A stretch of 64,000 nt of DNA from Lewinella sp. IMCC34191 (GTDB lineage Bacteria > Bacteroidota > Bacteroidia > Chitinophagales > Saprospiraceae), in contig NZ_QNQZ01000014.1 of assembly GCF_003390935.1 (NCBI RefSeq), forward strand, positions 33,184-97,183. The letters are read 5' to 3'. Made by a program: the position numbers and the translations under genes. Shown here one piece after another: positions 56,491-64,000 of this stretch. Positions within the stretch are counted from its first letter, which is position 1, and every line of letters starts with the position of its first letter. The notes under the pieces are model-generated. The model searched no databases and was not told where the DNA came from. It saw nothing but the letters and a program-made list of their open reading frames with translations.

Positions 56491-59019
56491 CTATTCCACC
56501 ATATTCTTAAAGGCCGAGCCGAAGATCAGGTAGGCGGTGTTGCCACCGATGGTGCCTTCGTTCTGGCCCCAGAGGAAGGGCCAGTCGTCGTAGTTCTCAA
56601 AGTGGTCGGGTTGGCGGAAGAGGAGGCCGGGGGCGACGTTGCCGGGAATGAAGGAGAAATCGGCGCGGTTGTTGCCGTAGAAGACTTCCTTCGGGCGGGT
56701 AGCGCCCAGGGTGGCTACCAGCGAGTAGTTGTGATAGGGGTGGTTGCCGTAGAGCCAGCCGGTGACCTTGAAGGCATTGTCGGCGCTGATGACTTCGGGG
56801 TAGTACTTATTGGCGAAGCAGATGGTGGTGCCGAAGTTGACGATCTGGCCGGCGCCGGCCCAGTTGCGGAGGGTGATGGGTACACCGTAGGGATTATCGT
56901 CCTCGAGTTCATCGATGTAGTCTTTGTACTTGACCACGTAGGGACGCAGTTTCTCCTTGTAGGCTTCATCCATGTCGGGGATCGCGTGCAGGGCGGTCAG
57001 GATGTTCCAGGTGAGCATCTGGTCGAGGGCCGGCCAGAGGAGCTCCAGGAATTTATCGGCGTACTCCTGCTCGCCGGTCGACTTGTACAATTGCAGGTTG
57101 GTGGAGACGTCCGCACCCGCGCCCCAGCGGCGCTCGGGAGCATCCTCCGGCTCGTTGGCGATCAGCTCGGTGGCCTCGGCAAGGAGCCGCTTCGACTGGG
57201 CGAGGGCCCGCTCGGATAGCTCGTCATTGTAGCCCTTCAGCGCACGGCTGGCCGCGGCGAAGGTGGTGGCTGCCCGCAGGTCGCGGCGGGGGCTACGGCT
57301 GGTGAAGGCCCACATATCGTCCTTTACTCCGCTGGACTTACCGTCCTCGGCTACCTCGTAAGGTCCCAGTTCCGGATTGTAGGGTAGGCCGTCGGTGATG
57401 GAAGCTGCGTCGCCGAGGTGGTGGTAGTTGTCGAGTACGGAGTTCGTCAGGGTCAACGCCATGTGCCCGATGATCTCGGCCTGGGCCACCAGGTTCAGCG
57501 TACCGTGCTCGAGGAACTGCAGCACGTCGGGCTTACCGTCGGGACGGTGGAGGTCGACGTAGCGCTGCTCTTCGTCCACGAAGGTGCGGTCGCGTTCGGG
57601 GGCGAAATACTCCCAGGTCTGGGCGAAGTTTTCCACCACGCCGAGGTTGGCTCCCGTCTCGATGTCGAAGTCGCCGGCGTCGAAGAAACCGCCAACGTTG
57701 AGGCCGGGGATGAGCTCCAGGGCTTCGTAGTCGGTGTCGGTGGTCGGACCCTGTGCGTGAATATCGAAGTGGTCGGTATTCGGCGGTGCCTGCCGGTAGC
57801 CCTCCTTGAAGGGTTCCCCGTGCCAGACCCGGTAGCCCTCGTTGACGAACATATGGTTCATGTGGATGGGAATCCAGATGTCGCTGGTGGCGTCCGTGAT
57901 CTGGTCGTAGACGCTCTCGTCGATGAGGAAGTTGTTGGTCTTGACGTCACCGTATTGAATGTAGTAGATGCCGGGGGTGGTGACCTCCGAGAAATCGAAC
58001 TTCACGTAATGGTACTTGAAGTAGTCACCCCAGGGATCGATGGGGCCGTTGAAGGCCTCGGTGGTGGTGCCGTCTTCCTCTATTTTGTACAAAGAGGCTT
58101 CGGCGAGGGGCTCGTCGGCCTTATCCAGTTCGATGACGGAGACCTTGGGTTGCGTCGGCAGGTAGCCGACCTGCGAGAGCCCCACGTTGGGTTCCCGTAC
58201 CCAGCCGTCGATGGCATTGGGCTCGACAAGCCAGGTCAATACCTTTCCGGTTTCGCCGGCGGGCAGGACGCTGCGGACGACGAACCAGCCGTTCTGCGCC
58301 AGGATGCGTCCGTCGAAAAGCATCAGGTCCGTATCCTCCGAGGTGATCTTGACCATCCGCTCGGGATCGTCGGGGGCCAGCAGGATGGTCCGGCCGGTTT
58401 CCAGGGGGAGCGGCTCGACGTAGGAGCCGGTACCCCGGTCGTCGTGGGTCACGTAGCCCTTAAATTGCTTAAGCTTCTCGCTGTTGGGCCGCGTTCTGGT
58501 GTCGCCGACCACGTAGCGGGGGAAGCGGTTGAGGCGGCCGTCCATCGTATAGACCTTATTCCAGTACTTGGAGGGCAGGAACTCGAGGTTAAACCCGGCG
58601 TCTCCTTCCAGTTCTGCAGGAAGTGGCTCATCGAGGTAAACGGATATCTCCACGCCCTTTCCCTTCGGGGTGACGATGACCCGCGATTCGAAATCGTAGT
58701 CGTCGTAGCGCAGCGTTGCTTCGATGGTTCCGGCAACGGAGTCTATCGTACGGGTGGTAATATTGGGCACCAGGTCCCATTGCTCCGGTGTATTGGAGAG
58801 GCGCACCGCCCCACCCTGGGCGGTACGGACGCCGTGGTGAATGATTTCTATACCGGCGTTCTTCTCGTCGTTGAATCCCCCGGTGAATTCATTACTGTAG
58901 ACCAGGACGTTCACGCCCTGGGTTTCGAAGTATTCGAGGTCGTTAAGCATTAAATCCTGCGCTCCGACGCCCAAAAGGGGGAGCAAGAACAGGGTGAGGG
59001 TCGAAAGTGTCCATTTCAT
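56491..59019 (-). CDS. GH9 family glycoside hydrolase with N-terminal beta domains
   Basis: An 842-residue exported protein (signal LSTLTLFLLPLLGVGAQ). A large N-terminal beta region (about 30-290), then an immunoglobulin-like cellulase N-terminal domain (about 293-385; VGLSQVGYLPTQPKVSVIE, GIYYIQYGDVKTNNFLID), then an (alpha/alpha)6-barrel GH9 domain (about 395-842). The GH9 signature GGFFDAGDFDIETG contains the catalytic Asp pair (about Asp447 and Asp450); the expected C-terminal acid Glu could lie in FLWGQNEGTIGGNTAYL. GH9 enzymes are mostly endoglucanases; activity here is inferred. The ATG at 59019 starts the signal peptide. A LacI-type palindrome lies 57-72 bp upstream. Confidence 0.9.
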   Translation of the reverse strand: MKWTLSTLTLFLLPLLGVGAQDLMLNDLEYFETQGVNVLVYSNEFTGGFNDEKNAGIEIIHHGVRTAQGGAVRLSNTPEQWDLVPNITTRTIDSVAGTIEATLRYDDYDFESRVIVTPKGKGVEISVYLDEPLPAELEGDAGFNLEFLPSKYWNKVYTMDGRLNRFPRYVVGDTRTRPNSEKLKQFKGYVTHDDRGTGSYVEPLPLETGRTILLAPDDPERMVKITSEDTDLMLFDGRILAQNGWFVVRSVLPAGETGKVLTWLVEPNAIDGWVREPNVGLSQVGYLPTQPKVSVIELDKADEPLAEASLYKIEEDGTTTEAFNGPIDPWGDYFKYHYVKFDFSEVTTPGIYYIQYGDVKTNNFLIDESVYDQITDATSDIWIPIHMNHMFVNEGYRVWHGEPFKEGYRQAPPNTDHFDIHAQGPTTDTDYEALELIPGLNVGGFFDAGDFDIETGANLGVVENFAQTWEYFAPERDRTFVDEEQRYVDLHRPDGKPDVLQFLEHGTLNLVAQAEIIGHMALTLTNSVLDNYHHLGDAASITDGLPYNPELGPYEVAEDGKSSGVKDDMWAFTSRSPRRDLRAATTFAAASRALKGYNDELSERALAQSKRLLAEATELIANEPEDAPERRWGAGADVSTNLQLYKSTGEQEYADKFLELLWPALDQMLTWNILTALHAIPDMDEAYKEKLRPYVVKYKDYIDELEDDNPYGVPITLRNWAGAGQIVNFGTTICFANKYYPEVISADNAFKVTGWLYGNHPYHNYSLVATLGATRPKEVFYGNNRADFSFIPGNVAPGLLFRQPDHFENYDDWPFLWGQNEGTIGGNTAYLIFGSAFKNMVE

Positions 59020-59467
59020 AGCTGATCGATTGGTTTTTCGGCATACGTGCCGGGGAAGCCCAAGGTACAAGTTTTACGCAATCGTTTGCGTGGGATGGAT
59101 GGGGATTCCGTCTGCCTGCCGCCCAGGTTGCTTGCTCAATTTATCCATTTTGGCGTTGGCGGTGTACAGTTAGAGTCATGTAGATACCAGTCATCAGCCA
59201 ACTGCCGCTTAAATATCGGCACCAAAAGTAAATGGACGGTCCGCGAGGGAAGGGGTACAGTTTGCCAAACGTCCCCATCAACATAGGTATGGGGCTATGG
59301 ACCGCACAAACCCGCCAGCGTACACACTGGCCGAATCGTGTTTGGCGGCGGTGCGCAGGATTTAATGAATGTCTCGGACGGTTTGGGGATCTTACAATCC
59401 GTAGCACGTTGGAATCACTGCTTCGGTAAGGATTCGCGGCGCTAACTGATTTAGCGGAACGTCAATT
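59020..59467. other. Intergenic region upstream of GH9
   Basis: It holds the LacI-type palindrome (separate entry) and a copy of the variant GCGCAGGATTTAA at 59353-59365; another variant lies in the GH9 coding start. A TACCTTGG on the minus strand (59060-59067) could be a -7 element for GH9. No gene was found; GC content falls towards the nuclease gene. Confidence 0.45.
59076..59091 (-). promoter_or_regulatory. LacI/PurR-type operator upstream of the GH9 gene
   Basis: The 16-bp site has 6-bp arms ACGCAA and TTGCGT around a central TCGT (read ACGCAAACGATTGCGT on the minus strand). It matches the general form of LacI/GalR-family operators, close to the PurR type. It lies 57-72 bp upstream of the GH9 start, overlapping the likely promoter. 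No LacI-family gene occurs in the window. Confidence 0.6.
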
Positions 59468-60343
59468 TTACTTAAATTCTATACGAAGTCCCAGATCCCT
59501 TGCTCTATTGATAAAAGCATGGATGTTCGTCGGATTCCATTGTGTACAAGTCGCTATGGAGCTATCCTTGAGCTTTATGACTTCTTCGGGCTTTATATAA
59601 TGTCGTTTGTGTCCCCACCGCTGATAGATATCTTCTGCGGTCTCTATTGTATCGAATACCCCCAAGCTTCCCTGTAATTTGCGAGGGAAGGCTTCCTTCA
59701 GCTCGGCGAAGGAAATTAATGGATTCATATCTACATAGTACCCTACCGCTGCATTGACTAGTCTTCCTTTGTTATACTCTTCTCCATTAAATATGAATTT
59801 CGAATAATCCTTATTCGAGTACCGATATGAAAAGAAGGTGTCCGATACCACGAATATTTCATTCTCTTCACTCCTAAACCTTCTGACAATCATACCCGCT
59901 ATGGGTATCCCCAAATATTCATATCCGTTTCTCAATTTTTCCTGCAGTTCGGGGCTGATCGAATTCCCAATCAAGACGCCTACCCATTTGGGCGCGGTAT
60001 CCTCGCTCCAGTAATCCCCCATCTGGACTATTTGCTCCCGCTGATTGAGATAGTCTTGGAGTTGCAACAGCGTGGACTCATTGATTTCGTTTAATTTTAG
60101 CTCCACGATTGCGAGGTACTCCCCGCCGTATTTAGCGAGAATGTCAATTCTTCCATCTCCGCTCTTGCGGCCAGCCTTTAATGCAATTTCAGCATCCAAG
60201 ACGGTTACGTCGTTAAAATTATCTTTATCGAGGATAAGTATATCTTCATTTTCCAACAGATATGCTTCCATCGCCAACTCTTTCCAGAAGGGGTATTCTT
60301 TTAGCGTGATGTTATTGGCGGTAACTTGTCTGAAAATATCCAA
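59468..60343 (-). CDS. PD-(D/E)XK-like nuclease of unknown role
   Basis: A 291-residue protein. RIDILAKYGGEYLAIVELKL (about 85-104) has the D..ELK arrangement of PD-(D/E)XK nucleases, placed after an N-terminal segment (EYPFWKELAMEAYLLENEDI) as in NucS-like and related DNA repair or defence nucleases. The C-terminal 90 residues (FAELKEAFPRKLQG..IYQRWGHKRHYIK..NIHAFINRARDLG) are distinct and may bind DNA. GC content is clearly below that of neighbours and the codon use is different, suggesting transfer. The only upstream start is a TTG at 60343; ATG at 60271 would remove about 24 residues. No other defence genes stand next to it. Confidence 0.7.
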   Translation of the reverse strand: MDIFRQVTANNITLKEYPFWKELAMEAYLLENEDILILDKDNFNDVTVLDAEIALKAGRKSGDGRIDILAKYGGEYLAIVELKLNEINESTLLQLQDYLNQREQIVQMGDYWSEDTAPKWVGVLIGNSISPELQEKLRNGYEYLGIPIAGMIVRRFRSEENEIFVVSDTFFSYRYSNKDYSKFIFNGEEYNKGRLVNAAVGYYVDMNPLISFAELKEAFPRKLQGSLGVFDTIETAEDIYQRWGHKRHYIKPEEVIKLKDSSIATCTQWNPTNIHAFINRARDLGLRIEFK

Positions 60344-60472
60344 AGTGAAAATGGGTTTTAAAATTCAGGGTTAGGGGAACCTTGTATTAATAAGCGAATA
60401 CTGTATACCATCGGTCTCCGCAAGGTAGTATTTCCTACGCTCCGAAAATTGGTCAAGGCGACCGAGTTAAGC

Positions 60473-60934
60473 CTAATAAATTTCTAAAATCCTCTGACTC
60501 CCCCCATTAAAAACGATCTCCTCCCCCACCCCACGGTTTAGCAACTCCTGCCCGATCGGCGAGCCGGCGGATATGCAGTAGAAAACCTCCCCGTCCAGCT
60601 TCACCTTGCCCAGTCCGACGGCCAGGTAATACCGCCCGCGGGTCGTGACGACCAGGCTGCCCTTGCGTACGCGATCACTTTGCCTGTCCGGCTCCAGCGT
60701 ATCCAGCTCCCGCTGTGCTTCCATTGCCTGTTGCAACTGGTGACCGGCCTGCGCTTCCTCCCGGTGCAGCATGGCCCGACCGGTTTCGTACTTATCGCCG
60801 ACGCTGCTCTTCGTCTCGCTTTCCCGGGAGGCATGGATACCGGCCAGGATGTTTCGGACGGTGGCGATGCGGCGGGCTACGTCGGCCTGGCAGGCTTCGT
60901 GGAGTTGGGCTTTGGTTTGGGTGGGGTTTTGCAC
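60473..60934 (-). CDS. GreA/GreB-like elongation factor domain protein
   Basis: A 153-residue protein whose second half (SDRVRKGSLVVTTRGRYYLAVGLGKVKLDG..ISAGSPIGQELLNRGVGEEIVF) matches the C-terminal FKBP-like domain of GreA/GreB elongation factors, and whose first half is a long helical region with SSVGDKYETGRAML, reminiscent of the GreA N-terminal coiled coil. Such proteins are common in Bacteroidota and are sometimes labelled incorrectly as 3-oxoacyl-ACP synthases. It is likely to act at the RNA polymerase secondary channel. No ATG is available; GTG at 60934 is the start. Confidence 0.8.
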   Translation of the reverse strand: MQNPTQTKAQLHEACQADVARRIATVRNILAGIHASRESETKSSVGDKYETGRAMLHREEAQAGHQLQQAMEAQRELDTLEPDRQSDRVRKGSLVVTTRGRYYLAVGLGKVKLDGEVFYCISAGSPIGQELLNRGVGEEIVFNGGSQRILEIY

Positions 60935-61041
60935 GCGGGCTGTGGCGGTTAGTCATGTGACTGAAATGGGCGGGCAGAGCTGTTCTGCTCATCCCGGGTG
61001 ATAAGGTAACGGAACCCGTACAACTGCGGTGTAAGACTACC

Positions 61042-61386
61042 CTACCAGTCCCTCCACTCCTCCGTGATGTCTTCTTCCCGTGCGTTGAAGCCTTTGAAGT
61101 GGCCGGCAAGAATGATGATCTCCGCGATGTCTTCTCGCTGATCGGTCTCGATCAACGCATACGCGCATTTTTCATTCAGGTCGTTCAACGCCAAAACCGT
61201 CCTTTCAACCACCCGCATCGCCTCCTCCCTCGATTCCGCATTTTCCATTTCGTTGAGGTAGCGAGAAAGCAACTGCATACAGGTCGCTACGTCCCTTTGG
61301 TCGTATTCGGGCTGGGCGGCATCGATGTAGTCAAGCATTCCGCCTTCTAGCCTGGCCTGGATTTCCTTGATTTCCGGATTGTCCAT
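61042..61386 (-). CDS. Small acidic hypothetical protein
   Basis: A 114-residue protein, highly acidic and helical (YDQRDVATCMQLLSRYLNEM, ALNDLNEKCAYALIETDQRE, IAEIIILAGHFKGFNA, ending EDITEEWRDW). No membrane segment or signal. The pattern (helices with ETDQREDI) resembles a family of small Bacteroidota proteins without known function. The ATG at 61386 is preferred to a GTG 12 codons upstream because AAAGAG precedes it. It lies between the GreA-like gene and an IS4 remnant. Confidence 0.6.
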   Translation of the reverse strand: MDNPEIKEIQARLEGGMLDYIDAAQPEYDQRDVATCMQLLSRYLNEMENAESREEAMRVVERTVLALNDLNEKCAYALIETDQREDIAEIIILAGHFKGFNAREEDITEEWRDW

Positions 61387-61547
61387 CTCTTTTTTTGCTT
61401 TTACGTGGAACGCCAACTTCACCGCTAAAATGAAGTATTCTTACGAAAACAGCGGAAGCTATTTCTGTTTTCCGTCAGCGTAGATCGCTTTGAAATTGAT
61501 TCGTAGAACCTTCCCCATAGCCCGGAAGTACGATACGCATAACGACC

Positions 61548-62600
61548 ATGGTGAGATCAGTTACCCCGGGCTGGATCCGGCGCCGTGACCGAATATCAAC
61601 TTACCTCTCCGCTCTAATCCTTTATGGACATCAACTCCGTCAAGCCCATCGGGGAAATGATTTCAATACTGCCGTCCTTTTCGATAACTGCGATCCGGGT
61701 AAATTCTCCTTGGTAGTACCAGAAGAAGTCCGTAGAAACTGGTTGGGGATGCTCGTAATCATCAACGACATCACTTTCCACACCCAAAACAGCTCCGAGA
61801 TCGCCCATGCTTACCAGTTGGTGCCCGGGGCCGATAGGGACGCGGTATACCTCTACGATCGCCTCTACGCCAGTTTTGCCCTGGCGTACCTACACGACCG
61901 CCGGGGCTCCGATTACGTCATTCGCATGAAGACGGACGGTGGGTCGACCCTGGTCAAGGACTTTGTACAAAGTGCTGATAAAGAGTGCATCGTAACCAGC
62001 CGGCTCCGTACCGGGCGGGGGTATAACAAACTTAAAGAACTGGGACTCCGACCCGGACGGAACTCACCGTTCCGGGTACGGTTAGTGCGCGTAGAGCTGG
62101 AGGACGGAACCGTGGAGGTGCTCCTGACCTCCCTGACCGATCGGCGGCGCTACCCCCACGGTGTCTTCAAGTGGCTGTACGGCAAACGGTGGGGCGTGGA
62201 AACGGCCATCTTCACCCTCAAATCCTTCCTGCAGCTAACGCTGATCTCGGCCTACACCCAGCCCGGGGTGGAACAGGATCTCTGGGCCAGCTTCGCCTTC
62301 TACAACCAGCAGAGCGTCCTGGTCGCCGCCAGTGAAGAGAAGGTAAGACAAGCCACCGCCCACCGCGAGTACGCCTACCGCATCAACCGGAACGTGACGG
62401 CCGGGATGCTGCAGCGTTTTCTCTACCACATCTACCTGGACGGCCCGGCTACCTGGCGAAGGAAAATGCTCGTCTTATTGGAACTGATGCCCCGCTACAC
62501 CGAGCCCTACCGTCCGGATCGTAACCGGGCACGGGAGCGAAAAATAATGCGGATGAATAACCGGCATATCCACGACCGCCGGAGGCAGCAGCGCAGCTAA
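61548..62600 (+). pseudogene. 5'-truncated IS4-family transposase
   Basis: The open frame encodes the central and C-terminal part of a DDE transposase: a YLYDRLYASFALAYL stretch with the second catalytic Asp (about residue 103) and the YREK signature FKWLYGKRWGVETAIFTLK with the catalytic Glu (about 225). Family similarity begins only around residue 75 (SSEIAHAYQLVPG), so the first third of a full-length IS4 transposase, including the first catalytic Asp, is missing. The preceding residues do not look like transposase; on the minus strand they overlap a different short frame. No terminal inverted repeats were identified. Confidence 0.68.
61614..61808 (-). CDS. Possible gene fragment under the truncated transposase
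   Basis: A 64-residue minus-strand frame ends STDFFWYYQGEFTRIAVIEK and DGSIEIISPMGLTELMSIKD, which reads like the C-terminus of a real soluble protein. It overlaps the non-transposase first part of the plus-strand frame. If genuine it would be the tail of a gene cut by the IS4 insertion. Evidence is only the plausible composition; it could be chance. Confidence 0.25.
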   Translation of the reverse strand: MGDLGAVLGVESDVVDDYEHPQPVSTDFFWYYQGEFTRIAVIEKDGSIEIISPMGLTELMSIKD

Positions 62601-63075
62601 AAAAATTATAGAAAAGCAGTATAAACACCCGCATATCTACCGTCACAGTAGCCCTCGTACAACGAGGGCGGGCCAGGGGTGTGTTCACACCGAATCAATG
62701 AAAATAAGGCAGGCTGGTATAGCTGGAAAACGGGCCCTGGCTAGGGATGAGAAAAACAAGGCGGCGCCTTAACTTAATATTGTTGGCGCAGTGTTGGCGG
62801 ATGGTGCCTTTTAATTATCTACTTTGTAACTGCGGGCTCGGTAATGCCAGCCAGCTTTGCTGTGGCCGACCACGGAATGACTCGCGGTAGTTTGTTCCTT
62901 CATCTGTGGCTAATATCAATCAAAATTCCGCGGCCACTAAAGTCCGACAAGGTAGGAATGGCTCTGTCTAAAAACTTCGTAACGTTTAAATTACCTTAAG
63001 CGAGCCGATTTTTAAATATATAAATTTATGCCTATACAGATTAGGGAAGTATTAGATAGAAGCTATTGTTAATAG
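62601..63075. other. Intergenic region after the transposase remnant
   Basis: A perfect 8-bp hairpin (separate entry) lies near the left side; the remainder is lower-GC sequence with no recognised gene or terminal repeat. Confidence 0.4.
62651..62669. terminator. Hairpin downstream of the transposase remnant
   Basis: GCCCTCGT and ACGAGGGC form a perfect 8-bp stem with a 3-nt loop, about 50 bp after the end of the transposase frame. No T-run follows on either strand, so it may be a structural or element-end sequence rather than a true terminator. Confidence 0.35.
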
Positions 63076-63336
63076 CTATTTCAAAGCTATTTTACTATAG
63101 CTATCTATTAATGCAAACATTAAGGGCAGATTGATTAGAAGGCTAATCCCTTCATAAGGCACGTTACAGAAATAGCAAATGAATACAGATATGCCGGTAA
63201 CAGGCAAAAGGTATAAAAACGAAAAATTTTCCTTCCGCAGAAATTCTTCGCTTATAATTTGTTTTTTAACTGCCTTTTCAAATACATAGTAATTGATGGC
63301 ACCTAATATCGAGAATATGGCAATAGAGTATAACAT
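63076..63336 (-). CDS. Small low-GC membrane protein
   Basis: An 86-residue frame starting at ATG 63336 (MLYSIAIFSILGAINYYVFE). It predicts three membrane segments: about 1-18, 40-56 (FLYLLPVTGISVFICYF) and 61-79 (ISLLINLPLMFALIDSY). It is much lower in GC than the rest of the window. No family is recognised. A TTG 15 codons upstream could extend it. It is probably acquired DNA, as are its neighbours. Confidence 0.5.
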   Translation of the reverse strand: MLYSIAIFSILGAINYYVFEKAVKKQIISEEFLRKENFSFLYLLPVTGISVFICYFCNVPYEGISLLINLPLMFALIDSYSKIALK

Positions 63337-63381
63337 AGTTACTGTTTGTGATAAAAGACTTGATAGTAGAATCTCCTGCAA

Positions 63382-63794
63382 GATCTAGAATGCTTGATCT
63401 GATCCCCTTTTACCGTAACTTATAGCATCGTCCAATGCTTATATTGTTTGGCTTCAATTGGAATGTGTAAAGGACAATCAAAGTTCACGTCGAGTGACTT
63501 TCACGGGTTTCATTTTGCAAATCTGTAGAGATTGGGGCGATAGCTTTCTGAATATGCTACCTACTAGTTTGGATTGCTACTATGATGTTTGGTGCTGGCA
63601 TCTCCGCCAACGATTGCCTACCCGACGGCCGCCTGCACCGGCACACTTTTCGGGTGTCGAAATTCATTGAGACCGTTTTTAAAGCATTGATAGCACCCAT
63701 AAGCTAAACCGGCGGCTGTGCGTGGTAGGCGGTGTTTACGGCCATTAAGCTAAGTTATTTCACAACATTAGGTTTCTCCTGATCTTAGACGGAT
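63382..63794. other. Intergenic region before the right-end transposase
   Basis: No convincing gene is seen here. A frame at 63458-63670 exists but has no family features. The region is a transition from low-GC sequence to the GC-rich transposase start. Confidence 0.35.
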
Positions 63795-64000
63795 GACCCG
63801 CGCCCTGACCCGCTTCCTCTCCTTTCTACGTGCCTTCTCCGATCTCAACGCAGAGGCTCGCCAGAAGTACATTGTGGAGCCCCACCGACGGTTTACCCGC
63901 TCCAGTCCGCTGACCTTCCGGCGGACCGTTGCCTTTATTCTGCAACTCGTGCGTAAATCCACCGCCGTTGAGCTGCACGATTTCTTTGTCAGCCTGGGAT
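63795..64000 (+). CDS. N-terminus of a second IS4-family transposase (runs off window)
   Basis: From the ATG at 63795 the frame stays open to the end of the window (68 codons): MTRALTRFLSFLRAFSDLNA, then YIVEPHRRFTRSSPLTFRRT and VAFILQLVRKSTAVELHDFF. The pattern 'LTFRRTVAFILQLVRKS..ELHDFF' is the usual N-terminus of IS4-type transposases, the part missing from the remnant at 61548. The rest lies beyond the window, so completeness is unknown. Confidence 0.62.

Noticed and set aside
57418..58953. 511-residue plus-strand ORF
   Set aside because: It is antisense to the GH9 enzyme, which has the DAGD motif and a signal peptide; composition is typical of a shadow frame.

Overview
The window looks like chromosomal DNA from a GC-rich member of the Bacteroidota, most likely a marine Saprospiria/Lewinella-type bacterium. 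The evidence is a SusC/SusD polysaccharide utilisation locus with a hybrid two-component regulator, two proteins ending in type IX secretion (T9SS) sorting domains, lipoprotein glycan-binding proteins, a NUDIX-type transcription regulator, Bacteroidota-style promoters (TTTG-N19-TAnnTTTG type, best upstream of parC) and few Shine-Dalgarno sequences. The species assignment is inference; no rRNA or tRNA gene was seen.

Layout. 1-1222: tandem array A of hairpin repeats. 1.2-8.1 kb: CBS protein, MtfA-like protein, MoxR ATPase, GH27-like alpha-galactosidase, a PhoD-DUF1499 fusion, a proline-rich protein and thymidine kinase. 8.1-11.4 kb: dispersed repeat family D on both sides of an AraC regulator/SDR pair. 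11.4-17.5 kb: parC with a small unlisted membrane-protein gene behind it, repeat array B and a metzincin-type protease. 17.6-33.7 kb: a sugar-nucleotide-type epimerase, then the PUL (two glycan-binding lipoproteins, SusD, SusC on the minus strand; hybrid sensor divergent; T9SS-exported glycoside hydrolase convergent with the sensor). 33.8-37.1 kb: unknown protein, ECF sigma factor and a coupled membrane protein. 37.1-38.9 kb: repeat array C enclosing a RAYT-type (REP-associated) transposase. 38.9-50.5 kb: nucleoside hydrolase-GNAT pair, NUDIX regulator with its operator, a very large ThuA/sugar dehydrogenase/cytochrome c lipoprotein, tryptophan 2,3-dioxygenase, a T9SS protein, an outer-membrane protein pair, an EEP-family protein and a DUF421 protein. 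50.8-56.1 kb: two paralogous PAS-GAF hybrid kinases in tandem. 56.5-59.0 kb: GH9 enzyme with a LacI-type operator. 59.4-64 kb: a lower-GC, mobile-element-rich end with a PD-(D/E)XK-like nuclease, small genes and two partial IS4-type transposases.

How it fits together. Much of the window serves glycan capture and breakdown: SusC/SusD plus two IPT/TIG-type surface glycan-binding proteins take up oligosaccharides under control of the hybrid sensor, while the DUF5060-type hydrolase, GH27-like galactosidase and GH9 enzyme supply depolymerising activities. Separate small regulons are suggested by palindromes upstream of the galactosidase, the GH9 gene and the ThuA/dehydrogenase gene.

The most unusual content lies between genes. 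Three different tandem arrays of about 104, 139 and 150 bp units, and a dispersed family of about 225 bp, are all built around inverted repeats whose stems are kept by compensatory or G-U changes. One array encloses a RAYT transposase. In addition, a short motif (core GAGCGCAGGTAAA) recurs at scattered places in both orientations, inside genes in different reading frames as well as between genes, which points to a DNA-level signal rather than a protein motif.
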